Assembly (NCBI RefSeq): GCF_964355755.1
Contig: NC_092672.1
Coordinates: 33,972,501 to 34,036,500 of the forward strand
DNA length: 64,000 nt
Source of the DNA: Antedon mediterranea
Taxonomy: Eukaryota; Echinodermata; Crinoidea; Comatulida; Antedonidae
Direction: 5' to 3'
The notes below the pieces were generated by a model that made no database searches, was not told the origin of the DNA, and saw nothing but the letters and a program-made list of their open reading frames with translations. Shown piece by piece: positions 15,101-24,774 of this stretch; within the stretch, counting starts at the first letter, position 1, and each line of letters begins with the position of its first letter. Made by a program: the position numbers and the translations under genes.

Positions 15101-18100
15101 CTTGACGTTGACAGGCTGCTACCCAACAAGATATCTAAATAAACAAATAAAAACAATATGGGAATTAGGTAAAGTTCCAAAACAAATATAATTTAATAAA
15201 TTCTAGTTTGACAAAAAAATGTGATGTGCCCAAATATTGATTGATTGATTGATTGATTCTTTTATTTTTCACACAACATTCTTAAAAATATAAATAAAAG
15301 ATTAAGTACAATAAAGTGTGAAAAACAGGATAACCACAAGCAAGCAAAGCTTTTAATCTGTGGCACCCTAACTTAAAATATAAATTTACAAATATATTAC
15401 AAAAAAATGTTTTCATGTAGTAAATAAATGAAGGAAAATACAACGTACTATAATATAACATATATATATACATCAGTCTCAGAATATATACGAGAATGTA
15501 ATTAATTAAGTTAAAGTTAGACATATTTTACAAATGTTGTTTTCGCATAGATATATTGTTTCTTTATAACTATTAATGCATTTATTTAGTAATAGTTTTT
15601 TAAATATTGATATATTTTCACTCTCTCTTATATTTCTTATAAGTTGATTCCATAGCTTAGGTCCTCTATATGCTATACTTTGCTTACCCATATTAGTTGA
15701 TTTTAATTTTATACAATAATTGTCTTTATTTCGAGTGTTATATGTATGATAATTATCAAATAAACTGAATAAAGAATTAAAAAATTTTGGAAGTTGTCCT
15801 TTTTGGTATTTAAACATAAAATTTAAAACACTGTTTTTATACAAATCAAATATATTAAGTGTGCCCGTTTTCACAAAGAGCTGAGAAGAGGGATGATGAA
15901 AGTCTACCTTACAAATGATCCTAAGAGCTTTTTTCTGAAGCAATAGAAGGCGATCCAAATTGTCTTTGGTAGTGATATGTCATCATGTCCATGATCACAT
16001 AAAGTTTGATAGTTTAGACAAAGCTTTACAGTGGTGGCTGCACCCATCCACGATAGAGCCTCAATTTGATCTTCAGAAGGTTTGTATTTTTATTGTTAAG
16101 AGATTCGTTTTAGAATTACAAAATTTAATAACATGTTATAAAAATAATACTGTATTATGACAGAAAAATATGGCGAGCGTTAAGCATGTTTGCACATCGA
16201 GCACAAATCTGACTATCCATTGTCAAACAAGGTCATTCATGCTCACTGCTGATGGGACAAAAGAAAAAAATTTACGATTCTGGCAAACAAATGGCTTCTT
16301 GATCCATCGCTTTGAAACTTGAAACTTGATATATGGGCACATCACATTTTTGTTGTCACATAAAGTTTGATAGTGTAGACAGAGCTTTAGTTTGTTAATT
16401 TAAAATATTAATTTGTGTTTAGACTACCTGCATGAGTCCAGAGAACATCACAACCAATGCTATGATCCCAAAGTACAACGCAAAGTCAGCCATCTTATCC
16501 TCAAACTCCTTAGCTGTGAGATTGGAGGTGCCCGACTCGTATTCAACGAGTGTGTCCGTTAGTTCACCAAATACGATCATGAGGGCAGGCCAACCAGCTC
16601 CAACGGCTACCGCAAATGTTGAGCCAACAATCATGAGAAAAAAATCCACACATGTTGCGTAACGAAACTGAAAATTACAAGAAATAAATTAATAAAATTA
16701 GCATAAAAAAGAATAAAACAATAGTAAAAAAGAATAAAATGACTATTATTCTTCAATCCTACAACTTGGTTCCTAGTAAAGCTTGGTTCCAACGAGGAAG
16801 GACGCAACGCAAGGACGTCAACGCATTTGACCAATGACCAATGGATAATTCAAACTGTCAATTGTCATTAGTCAACTCGCGTTGAAAAACACATGCAGCG
16901 CAAGTAATGTCACCATTCACAAGAAACATTTCAAATGATTTGTCGCTTGTGATTGGTCAAATTACTTGTGTTGTGTGTACGTTCTTGTGTTTCATCCAAA
17001 TGGGAACAAAGCTTAACTCACAATAATTAAAAAAGGTAAATTTGTATGTGAAGCAAAACATATTTTTGTGTTTAGACAACAGGTGCAAAATATTCATGAA
17101 TATATTCATATTAAAGTCTAGTCCTACAGTACATGAAGTCCACCTAAAAATGGGGGACATTTTCGACTTTTATTTACTAAGTTTTTTTTTTTTAATCTTT
17201 ATACAGCTTCTTAAAAAAAAGAAAAATAAAACTTTATTATAAAATAAAATATTAAAATTGTTACATCATCAATGGGGTTAACCTTAAAATTAGAATAATC
17301 TCAAAGTACTATATCAAATACAGGGTGATTAAACTTTAAGTGTAAAAAATAAAAACCGCTTAGATCCTAAAAAAATTTGAACAATTCAATTCCAAGGTTT
17401 ATTCAATAAAATAAAACGAAAATTTACATTGTAGCCAAAGGCTAAACTGTGTAAAATTCTACAAAATATTTCACATATAAAAAAGTTATCACATAGAAAG
17501 AACACCTAATATTAAAATGAAAAAAACATTGAAAAATCGAAGAAATTGTTATGAATCATGGCCTAATATATTAAATAGCTGTATTAAAACTTATGTATTA
17601 TTATTTTCACTTTGTTTGATAACGGCAACGTTGACTAAATGTAACAATCTCAAAATAATGTATCAACCCCGGGGGGGTCACTCTTAAATATTTCCATACG
17701 GGGAGGTGCCGCATTTACGGGTATATTTTCGAGGGCCTGGTAGCACAAGTGTGGGAAATTATGGAGAGTTGGTAGCACAAGTGTGGGAAATGACAGGGTG
17801 AAATTAGTAGTTTAAGTGCCTGGCCCGCCCACCCGTGTCAAAATGTCACGATTTATCGCCAAATTTTGCAGGTATTTTAGCATAATGGATGCTATAAGCC
17901 CGGCTATAAGCCCATTGCTAAACACCTTTGAATAGGCCTAGAGTTTTCGCATCAGCAGAAGAACACGAAACATAGCCTACGACAAAATCATTCAACTGTG
18001 ACCACTCTTGACTCTTGATCATCGTCGATTGTCATGCACCGCGGACGAGCGAAAACACGTTCATGATTTTGCCATGAACGGTCTCTTTGGCCATGCGCAG

Positions 18101-20275
18101 ATCATGCCGGGAACCAGTACAAATATTGCGCCCTCTCTGGCGTGGCCTTGTTTCTGCCGTCTTTTTAGAGAACACTGGATTTTTATTTGGTAAATGGTAG
18201 TTCAAGTCCGTAGTATTTTTCAGTAAAACAGGTAGCACAAGTGCCTCATGTCTTGAAGTGGCTGCTGCACCCCCCAAACCCCCCCCCCCCCCCCGTTTGG
18301 TTTATATACAAGTGACCCCCCCGGGGTATCAACCATTGGGTCAAACTTTAGATGTAAAAAACACAACCATCAGGTGATTAAACTTTAGGTGTAAACAAAA
18401 ATACTTAAAAAGACACTAAAATTAAAAGATCCTTGAAGAATTGTCTACCGTATGGGGTGAACAAACTTTAAGTTTAAAAATACAAAATCACACACACCTT
18501 AAAATGACAATAATCTCAACTATGGGTTATATGGTAACAAATACCATAATATCAGATAGCTTTGTTTGGTTACAGGCAAACAGGCCATTGGCCACAAGTT
18601 GTTATGCACCGCTACACATTTTAATGTGTTTTTTTTTATTAATAAAGAATAATATAATACATAACATGTCATGGGTAACCAAACTTTTCACTGATAAATT
18701 ACAGTTTGTTAACATAATGTGGGCTTATCAATATTATAAAGTACGGTTATCACGGGGGTTATCATAGTAATGTAAAGCTTTGCAGGGTGACCAAACTCTA
18801 CAATAAAAGCTAATACTGTATTGATTGGGCAAGAACAATCCAGTCGCAGTAGGTAGAAAACATTAATAAAGAATGAACGATAATAAAACTAGTACTAAAT
18901 AGCTTACTGTTATAAATGATTAAAGGTTGACCAAACTTTTACCAGTATAATCCAACCAACCAATGCATTTGTATGCTTTTAATTAGAATATGAATAGAAG
19001 CCTAGTTCATCAAACTTTGGTGTTATGCATGACTGCACAAATTAAACGACACAATTCATAAAGCGATAATACCTATAAACACAGTACACTGCTATTTTGC
19101 TGTGTCAAGTGGGATATATAAATATACATTACAGCATTATATAGCATTTCAATTCAAACTATCACAATGTATAGTGTCATATAAAGGTTGTAAAAAGCAG
19201 GGCGGTCAGAATTTTGCCTAATTTTATTTAGTGAATGCATTCAAGCATGACCGCCATTGTTTACTCAAACAAACTAAACCTATTTCCAATATTTTGTTAA
19301 TATAATAGCCATGCCAACAAAGTCAGTTCTCTGTGGATAGCATTTTACATAGGTTCCATATTGTTAATACAAGTGTACAACAAATGCCGTAGTCTATACA
19401 TTCTATATAGTTTTAATAATATTTAGAAATTGTTAGCAGTGTCTATGTTAGGAATGGTTTGAGGTGTCAGAAATGAATTGTATCCATCATTGACAAATGC
19501 TATTACATTTTAAAAGGCATATAAAAATTCTCTAGTGTACTGTCACCTCTCCTCCTTTTCAAAAACATATTTTAAGACGAAAATTGCTGGGAATGACAAC
19601 ATCACCAAATATTATTTAAAGGGTTTTAAAATCCATTCCAATAGTAGTACTAATTTTTTGATTAAAAAAAAGAATTTCCTCATTCTGTATTTTTTGGAAG
19701 ATGTGATGCTAAACATGTTTTATATGCGGCCATCAAAGCATTACTTATGATGTCAGTGTAAAATAATAAATAAACATGACAATTTAGTGGATATAATATG
19801 ATTTTAATGCAGTACATACCAATGTTAGTAATGATATTGTCTCTACTTCCTCTTCTTTTGTTTCAGTTTCTTCCTCTCCACTAAAAAGATAAAAACAGAA
19901 CAAATATATACAGTATTTTGAGTGGTTGAGACAGGGGATTTGGACAAGGGTTGCAATTAGTAAATCTTAAGCCAGTGGCAACCTCAAACCTGAGAGGCAC
20001 AGTGTATGAAAATATTATTACTATATTAGTTGAAGAGCGTACATAAATAGATGTTTATTAAAAATAATTAAGAGAAATAATTAAAAGAAGAAATTTACTT
20101 ACTCTTTAAATTCTACAGCGGCAGCATCAACAAAGCCATTTTGATTCTTCTCATTTTTGTATTCCTCATTTTCAATGATATCGATTGGTTTCTTTTCAAC
20201 TTCTCCATTCGCAGCATTATTGTGGAGATCTCCGTTGGTCTCTGCTGCCTTCTTGTCATCTTCATTCACATCCAT
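174..20275 (-). CDS. ABCB1-like: ABCB1-type full ABC transporter (P-glycoprotein / MDR-like), 3' end off window
   Basis: ATP-driven plasma-membrane exporter of hydrophobic compounds (family knowledge). Exons read on the minus strand: 20275-20103, 19880-19820, 16667-16428, 15134-15001, 14690-14614, 14280-14186, 13208-13084, 12638-12116, 11813-11607, 11402-11232, 10827-10638, 10098-9926, 9178-9035, 4086-3907, 3609-3526, 3335-3132, 2809-2709, 2524-2384, 1903-1747, 1596-1402, 732-529, 320-174. They join in frame to about 1242 residues with GT-AG borders. Order is TMD1-NBD1-linker-TMD2-NBD2. NBD1 has Walker [10 protein letters not shown] (~453-461), LSGGQ (~558) and ILLLDE (~578); NBD2 has the same three near 1101, 1206 and 1226. 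A charged N-terminal tail precedes TM1, and a basic S/K-rich linker lies at ~666-723. The final ~70 residues (second H-loop) are beyond base 1. All catalytic motifs are intact. The ABCB1/ABCB4/ABCB11 subtype cannot be settled by eye. Confidence 0.95.
340..515 (+). repeat. ~55-bp minisatellite next to an ABCB splice donor
   Basis: About four copies of a unit containing ATCATGAATATTTATAAGCC and CCAATGGAAAA, with substitutions. The array ends within 10 bases of the donor at 523-528. Confidence 0.75.
885..1056 (-). repeat. Dispersed repeat with hairpin GAAGGGC...GCCCGAAAGC, followed by a TA microsatellite
   Basis: On the minus strand it reads CACTGATGAAGGGC, a 7-base loop, GCCCGAAAGC, and further on GTATCTCCATTGAGATC and CTGATACCCACAGCATTG. 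The last two also occur at 36888-36940 on the plus strand, so this is a dispersed element. A TA run occupies about 1031-1056. Confidence 0.6.
1985..2105 (+). mobile_element. MITE-C copy, 121 bp
   Basis: Ends are CAGTCGGGGGAAAATG and CATTTTTCCCCTAACTG (imperfect inverted repeats), with TTTA on both sides as a possible 4-bp target duplication. Copies at 46726-46855 and 51571-51693. Confidence 0.7.
2896..3121 (+). mobile_element. MITE-A copy with amplified 21-bp interior, right end missing
   Basis: Starts with a degraded CTGTCTACACTATCAA end, then runs into about eight 21-bp units around TATCACTACCATATTTAAGC. It stops about 10 bases from the ABCB splice donor at 3125-3131. Confidence 0.85.
3394..3417 (+). 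repeat. MITE-B end fragment
   Basis: TTTAAAGATGTATTGTCTCC matches the MITE-B terminus; the remainder is not recognisable. Confidence 0.45.
4545..7517 (-). CDS. LINE ORF2: APE endonuclease and reverse transcriptase, intact
   Basis: A 990-residue uninterrupted frame. The N-terminal third shows apurinic/apyrimidinic endonuclease landmarks in order: INARSL, SETW, GDFNID and SDHLP. The centre is a reverse transcriptase with [19 protein letters not shown] and the catalytic FADD box. The C-terminal part contains the usual LINE cysteine and tryptophan landmarks such as LEVWG and LWNNLP. ORF2 of this superfamily nicks target DNA and primes reverse transcription there. No stop or frameshift was seen, so this copy is young or recently active. 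The companion ORF1 appears frameshifted, which argues against full autonomy. Confidence 0.93.
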   Translation of the reverse strand: MQDFIDSYLEEDLYINLNNKSVKNAVTPSAFNASYSTVFNHAFTVTHINARSLKKNFEETRLLYEDTLIGKFKIIGVSETWKIDNPELLHLNSYSLEHNCRENSRGGGVAAYIHSSIKYKVLPYTVPNTESLWLEVSDGNNFIIVSVIYRKPNTSIHEFHNGLINVLNSIKIDKHQCILLGDFNIDLSKSDDDKSIDEFSTALTCINLNQIITVPTRITKTSSTIIDHIYTNIVSNSIHSGTIACDISDHLPTFAIFANTKYTGNVKGKIKYRNYKYFDEQRFIDELSLISWDAIYSCNEVDEAYELFVSLFSDYCNIHAPMVERSSKTKTKNKPWITKSIKKSINKKYKLYSKVIKSGHEISKVTIYKKYRNTLTKVLRVAKRNYYTTLFLHNQNNSSKTWQTINNLLGKNKSNHNLPEKLIIKHDNGNEIVQDTPEKIVNTFNQYFTNIGPNLAEKIASTSMYSDFLTNASDKSFFLNPTCYDEVLHLLKGIDIRKSAGYDDLPAKLIVIAANVIAMPLSYIINLSFTRSRFPTALKVAKVIPLFKKGNTDKPGNYRPISILPLFSKIFERIINNRLIIFFEKYNLFFKHQYGFREKYSTKLSLINLINNFLYQVDNNKSSLGIFIDFSKAFDTINHQILLSKLYYYGIRGQPLLLFTDYLKNRSQFVFSNGQSSDQLSIQCGVPQGSVLGPTLFLIYINDLPNSSSFFEYRLFADDTTLYHNFAGSNIDLSMVNHHLKKISNWSDTNKLTVNLVKTNYIIFCNRYKTINKSNNIYYKHVMIKEVNEIQFLGVKLDKHITWKSHINFIKNRIKKKSGILFSLRHIVPRNILLMLYKSFIQSNITYGLEVWGSTYKSHLYPILLVQKMCLRCITFSDFMAPSSPLFKDLGILDVFKLFELSIVKFDHDQINGKTPHQTMEYFYLITHNASTRFSNRYNFAIPKARTDAGKFRISFNGAQLWNNLPLVIKCTSSRFKFINEVKCLLLQKY
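7719..8560 (-). pseudogene. LINE ORF1 (coiled coil plus RRM-like RNA-binding protein), probable frameshift near 7920
   Basis: The frame beginning MNDKKDKK at 8560 (or upstream at 8674) runs through a lysine/glutamate-rich coiled coil to [10 protein letters not shown], the spelling typical of L1-ORF1-like (transposase 22) RNA-binding domains. It leaves frame near 7917-7925. A second frame (7913-7719) carries what looks like the rest of the domain ([11 protein letters not shown]) to a stop at 7719. One small indel explains both. It lies about 200 bases upstream of ORF2. Confidence 0.7.
9290..9550 (+). mobile_element. Possible LINE 3' end with AATA tail
   Basis: The segment ends in a run of AATA units at about 9527-9546 after a GC-richer patch (9470-9520), in an ABCB intron. 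This resembles a retroelement 3' UTR. No coding remnant was seen. Confidence 0.3.
10127..10348 (+). mobile_element. MITE-A copy with amplified 21-bp interior
   Basis: The left end TAAAGCTCTGTCTACAGTAT is followed by about seven copies of a 21-bp unit (CATATTTGGACATATCACTAC) and then GGGCACATC. The right terminal repeat is lost. Confidence 0.9.
11905..11931 (+). mobile_element. MITE-A terminal fragment
   Basis: Only the end TTAAACTCTGTCTACACTAT and a few more bases are kept. Confidence 0.55.
11950..12055 (+). repeat. Dispersed repeat shared with 52250-52350
   Basis: Shares TTGGTATTTGTC.CAGCCAGACATAA, CTATCTTGG and TGTTGCTAGATT-like blocks with the second copy. A companion block GTGGTGTTGTTAGTC occurs near both (12906, 52031). 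Confidence 0.6.
13370..13720 (+). repeat. 22-bp self-complementary microsatellite
   Basis: Alternating GTACAGTATACATACAGTAT blocks over about 350 bp. The unit is nearly palindromic, so all six frames stay open and give spurious ORFs. Confidence 0.9.
14830..14925 (+). mobile_element. MITE-A copy, left half
   Basis: Full left end (AAAGCTCTGTCTACACTATC) and GTGCCCAAATATGGTAGTGA, then diverges. Confidence 0.75.
15204..16028 (+). mobile_element. MITE-A copy split by a LINE insertion
   Basis: The left part is 15204-15236 (GTTTGACAAAAAAATGTGAT) and the right part 15967-16028 (GGTAGTGATATG to AGACAAAGCTTTA). The sequence between them is the LINE fragment. Confidence 0.8.
15240..15960 (-). mobile_element. 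5'-truncated LINE 3' fragment inserted in a MITE-A copy
   Basis: The open frame from 15958 to 15506 is the C-terminal end of a LINE reverse transcriptase ([25 protein letters not shown]), followed by a 3' UTR and a GATT-type repeat tail at 15237-15258. It is a different family from the 4.3-8.7 kb element. The flanks are the left (15204-15236) and right (15967-16028) parts of one MITE-A copy, so the LINE inserted into the MITE. Confidence 0.85.
16329..16390 (+). mobile_element. MITE-A copy, right half
   Basis: GGGCACATCACATTTTTG to GTGTAGACAGAGCTTTAG, about 35 bases from an ABCB exon. Confidence 0.8.
16778..17014. mobile_element. MITE-G, 237 bp
   Basis: Ends AAGCTTGGTTCCAACGAGG and GGGAACAAAGCTT are inverted. 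GACGCAACGCAAG on the left pairs with ACTTGTGTTGTGTG on the right. Confidence 0.7.
17320..18945 (+). repeat. Dispersed motif GGTGA..AAACTTTAAGTGTAAA, degenerate
   Basis: At least seven variants (about 17321, 18345, 18373, 18457, 18668, 18784, 18927) of a GGGTGA-NN-AAACTTT-AGGTGTAAA motif with irregular spacing, interrupted by MITE-H. This looks like an old tandem array. It is in an ABCB intron. Confidence 0.5.
17666..18327. mobile_element. MITE-H, 662 bp, G/C-homopolymer ends
   Basis: ACCCCGGGGGGGTCACT on the left mirrors AGTGACCCCCCCGGGGT on the right, with TATCA on both outer sides as a likely 5-bp target duplication. It is much more GC-rich than its surroundings. No credible coding frame inside. 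Confidence 0.85.
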
Positions 20276-20292
20276 AGTGCAATATATTTATT
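20276..20292 (-). other. 5' UTR part of the first coding exon of the ABCB gene
   Basis: On the minus strand a long T tract and CAG acceptor (20293-20295) precede 17 untranslated bases and the ATG at 20275-20273. The 5' UTR is therefore split by an intron, and the promoter must be further right. Confidence 0.65.
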
Positions 20293-20327
20293 CTGAAAAA
20301 AAAAAAAAGTCAGAATTGATGTATTTT

Positions 20328-20466
20328 TAAAGCTCTGTCCACACTATAAAACTTTAGACAAAAAAAATGTGATGTGCCCATATGAACATGATATTCTATC
20401 ACTACCATATTTAGGCACATCACACTTTTTTTGTCAAACTAGTTTGATAGTCTGGACAGAACTTTA
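20328..20466 (+). mobile_element. MITE-A copy, complete (~139 bp)
   Basis: Both inverted ends are present (TAAAGCTCTGTCCACACTAT ... GTCTGGACAGAACTTTAG). Confidence 0.85.
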
Positions 20467-21211
20467 GGAATAAGAGAGGGTCCGGATCCAAATTGCTTCT
20501 GTCAGTTTGCAGTTAAACATGAGCATGATAATAACACATACAAACAGTACACCTTGTTTACCTTTATAAGTTAGTAAGTATTTTTGAAAAATGAATTTAC
20601 CTCTAATTTGGTTCCTAATGTCACGCCACCCTGAGTATATTTATATTAAAATATAAATATAAATAAATGCCAAGGATTTTGAATCCACTAACTTTGTGTA
20701 ATCTCCAGAGGTTTGAAATATGTCATGTAGTACAGTTAAAAGTCTATGTTTTTCGCTAAAACATTCGATGAATAAGTAGAAATAAGGTAGTTTTGTGTAG
20801 CAATATGATACAGTAGTACTCGGCAAAAATATAGTGTTACTACTTAATAGTACTATAGTAAAACAATATGAAATGAGATGCTCTATTTCCTCAAACAATG
20901 GTAACAAAGTAACATACAATTTGATCTAAAATCTAGCTAAGTAATTCATTGTTATACCACACTAATTCTTCCCATTAATTCTTTCCAAACATTGTTGCCT
21001 GAGCACTATTGGTCAAATTCGGTATTTTCAGCCAAAAACAATTATTATAACCAACACAAAATCATCACGTGCGACAGATTGACATTCTGTACCTTAAGCA
21101 AACAATAACCGAATTGCAATGCTAACACTCCAGTCAGTCACGCAATAAACAGTATAAATAGAATCTATTGTCAGTAGTACTGCGCATCAACCACTTTGAT
21201 GAGTGTTGAAA

Positions 21212-21720
21212 GGATTACACAGGATTTTTAAAACACAGAATTAGTGAACATCCCATAATAAAAACATTGGTAATAATAATCTGAATGTAGCATGCAATTA
21301 TATAGTTAACTTACAGATAATTATTAACGTGTGGGGCAAAACTCTGCAAACCTCCAAAAAACCATAACAAACAAACAAATACATTTTTTTTTTAATGTTG
21401 GATCAATAGAGTTTGCTTCTGTTTGTTGACTGGATTACACAGGATTTTACAACACAGAATTAGTGAACATTCCATAATAAAAACATCGGTAATAATAACT
21501 GAGTAAAAAGATAATGAAACATGTATTCATCTAACACTCACTGTACAGTACCTCCAATTATTATAGTTAACTTATTACAGATAATTAGTGACAGGTAACA
21601 TAAAAAACGAAAAAATAAAACATTTTTTTTGACTGACATACCAACTGACTCACTACACTACATTTTTTTTTATGTTGGATCAATGAGGTTTGTTTGTTTT
21701 TTTTGGAGGTTTGCGGGGGT
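21212..21720 (+). repeat. 220-bp imperfect tandem duplication
   Basis: GGATTACACAGGATTTT.AAACACAGAATTAGTGAACAT begins at 21212 and 21432, and ATGTTGGATCAAT.GAG recurs at about 21397 and 21672. Confidence 0.75.
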
Positions 21721-22401
21721 TGCGAGGTTTCGCAATACCCTACCACATTTACAGTATGAGTACAGTATAATTGATGTACTGTACAAACTTTACTTTTCAA
21801 AAGATAGTTTTATGTATTAAAAAAATTATCATAGCAAATTACAAAACATCCTCCTTTTAAAAGATAAGAGAGTATGTTTATTTGACCGTATGCTTTGACC
21901 ATCTCAGTAAAATAGGAAAATATCGATTATTAATATTAACCTTTATGTCCATCAAGCATAACTACTGAGCCTGGCCAAAGTATTGTGTAAATTTGCCAAT
22001 TAATTATTTACTGGTAACAGTACACGGCAACGTCAACAGCATAATAATTTGAAAATGACGCACATCCGGTTAACAAACTCAGACAGACAGTTTGTAATTA
22101 TTATTCACGTTGTGGACAATTTCTTCCTTCAATCTTGAATTACAGATTAATTAATAATTGTTTCTGTTTAATGATATACCGTACAAAAAATTCATTATAC
22201 GTAAAAGATTAATATACTGTAAAAAGAAATATTTCAACTAATACAAAATACAAGTGTACATTAGTTACAATTTACATTATTTTTGTACAGAAAAATCTTA
22301 AACTCAATAAATTGTACTACTGTAGTATTTATTAATAATTTTCTGAATTATGTAAATGTATTAACATTTAATTTTACTGGACAAAGTAGTAGTAGTTAAT
22401 G

Positions 22402-22531
22402 TTAAGCTTTGTCTACACTATCAAACTTTATGTGTCAAAAAAATGTGATGTGCCCATATATGGACATGATGATGTTATATCACTACCATATTTAAGCATA
22501 GCACTACCATATATAGGCACATCAAACTTAA
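22402..22531 (+). mobile_element. MITE-A copy, right end truncated
   Basis: TTAAGCTTTGTCTACACTAT left end, two interior units, and GGCACATCAAACTT. Confidence 0.8.
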
Positions 22532-22869
22532 ACTATTTATTTTATGTGTGTAAAGTTCACTAGAGTATGGAACAGTAGGCATACATTTAATTTGTCAGTC
22601 ATAATAAATTAAATAAATAAATAATAAAATAAATAATAAATTAATTTTAATTTTATTTTTCAAACTTACAATAGTAAGATACGGTAATTTTAATAGTTAC
22701 TGTATGACAAAATATGACCTATTAAAATATAATAAATTATTATATTATTCTAAATTAAAATAAATTAAAATTTGTGTTAATTCTCCTACTGTACACGTTA
22801 CAGTACAATTAATATTAAATATTAATAATATAATAATAATACAGTAATAATACAGTAATAATAATGTAA

Positions 22870-23175
22870 AAATAAATAATAGAATTAAATTCTCAAATTG
22901 GATAGGACTTCATATAAAATATTAACCATTACTGTACCACAATTAATATTAAATATTAAACATTAATAAATAAATGCGACCTTAGTATCAGATACAAACA
23001 CTGTCTTTTAGAATTAAATAATAAAATAAAATTCTCAAATTGGATAGGACTTCCTTTACTGTAAAAGAACATTTTCAGTACCACCACAATATAAATATTG
23101 TGACCTTTGTATCGGATACAAACACTGTCAGAAATAAATAATAAAATAAAATTCCCAAACTTGATATTTCATTTA
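22870..23175 (+). repeat. ~130-bp imperfect tandem repeat, three copies
   Basis: AATTCTCAAATTGGATAGGA and GATACAAACACTGTC recur at ~130-base spacing. Confidence 0.7.
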
Positions 23176-24710
23176 AAATAACAAATGTATTTTAATTACC
23201 GTGACCGCTTAAATTTGCTACTGTACCCGTGTTTAAAGTCTTGCATTTAGTAAACTGCAAAACACAACTGTGCTTTATAATCTTCGCTCTACTGTCTCCA
23301 AACGTTTAATGATAATTATTCATAAAAAATTAAACATTTTATAGAGCGCAAGGATCAGAAGTTATTAAGTAAGATAAAGACCTGTGGATTAGTGTATTAC
23401 CTGTATGATCCGGTTTGGAGCTAGACATTAAACCTTTACTTGGTATGGTGCAATAAATTGGAAAATGCAGTAAGCCAGTTGAGGATTAAAGAATTTTAAC
23501 ACAGTGCTGAAGAAAGTATGGTATGATCAAACAGTAGATAAATAACAAGTAATTCTCAGTGATATATCTCTAGACTCGTATTATAGTTAGTAATGTATTG
23601 TGACAATATTTATCCAGTATCACACAGACATATTCCCTAATAAATACAGCATCTCATGTGTATCACATGTTATAACTGTACTGTATGATGGAAGGTATAT
23701 AAGGTTAAGGGTATATAATACAGGGGTCACATGTATTTCATATATGAAGTAGTATCACACAATTTGCCATGATACTGTACCAAGAATCAGAAACTTGTTT
23801 TTCAAATGTACAAATGATTTTAATCCATGGCTTACTGTTTGCAAGGACTGTACAGAATAACAACATAATTCAAGAAAAAAAACATTCATTTATGATTGTG
23901 AGATATTTCATCATCGATGATGTGGCAACTACTTTTAAACTAAAATTACTTGTGTGGAAAAGCTGTAAATAATTATCTTTTTCTCAATTTATTTTTCTCT
24001 GATAATTGATTTCTAGTTTAAATCATAAAGTGTGCTAAAGTCTTGTGTAATAATAATCACCTTTGTTCGTGGTTTTCCTATATCAGGTAATATGTTTGGT
24101 ATAAGACCATATAGGCATTAATAATACCTCCTTGTTAAGACCAAGTGGCCTGCAATCATAATCTACATGGTACTAAATACCGGTAAATAGTTTGATCTCC
24201 TTCCTATAAATCTCTTAACGATATCCGTAAAATTATAATTTTACATCCTCTTTTCCTCGTAATATGATCTTTTAATATGAATAATAATAATATCTAATAC
24301 CATAAATGGCATAGTTTTAAATAAATGGCATAGAAAGATAAATTAAATGGTAATTTGAATTGAATAACCACTATATAAATTATAATATCGTAAAAACATA
24401 AAAAGTTACCATATTTCATTTGAATAATTTATTTTAAAAATGGTAAAAACCTCTTTTTCTTTTATTTTAGGTTATTGATAATCAAACTAGCCTGTGTATT
24501 TTTAGATTTAAAAATCAGTATAAAATAATTTGACCTACTTTGACGATAGATTGAAATGTTTTATCAAGATGTCCCACTCTTGATTTCAATATGAATATTT
24601 GATATTAATTCTTCCTTTTGAACACTTCATGAGATTTTGTTATTATATTTAATTAACGGTGTCACAGTCAAATGTATCAACATCAAAAATGTATTACAGA
24701 ACAGTTCCTT

Positions 24711-24774
24711 TATGTGATGTGCTCATATATAGCACTTTTTTGTCAAACTACTTTATAGTGTAGACAGAGCTTAA
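24711..24774 (+). mobile_element. MITE-A copy, right end
   Basis: TGTGATGTGCTCATATATAG to GTGTAGACAGAGCTTAA. Confidence 0.75.

Noticed and set aside
18008-18277. ORFs on both strands inside MITE-H
   Set aside because: Non-conserved frames in a GC-rich non-autonomous element; no transposase motif.
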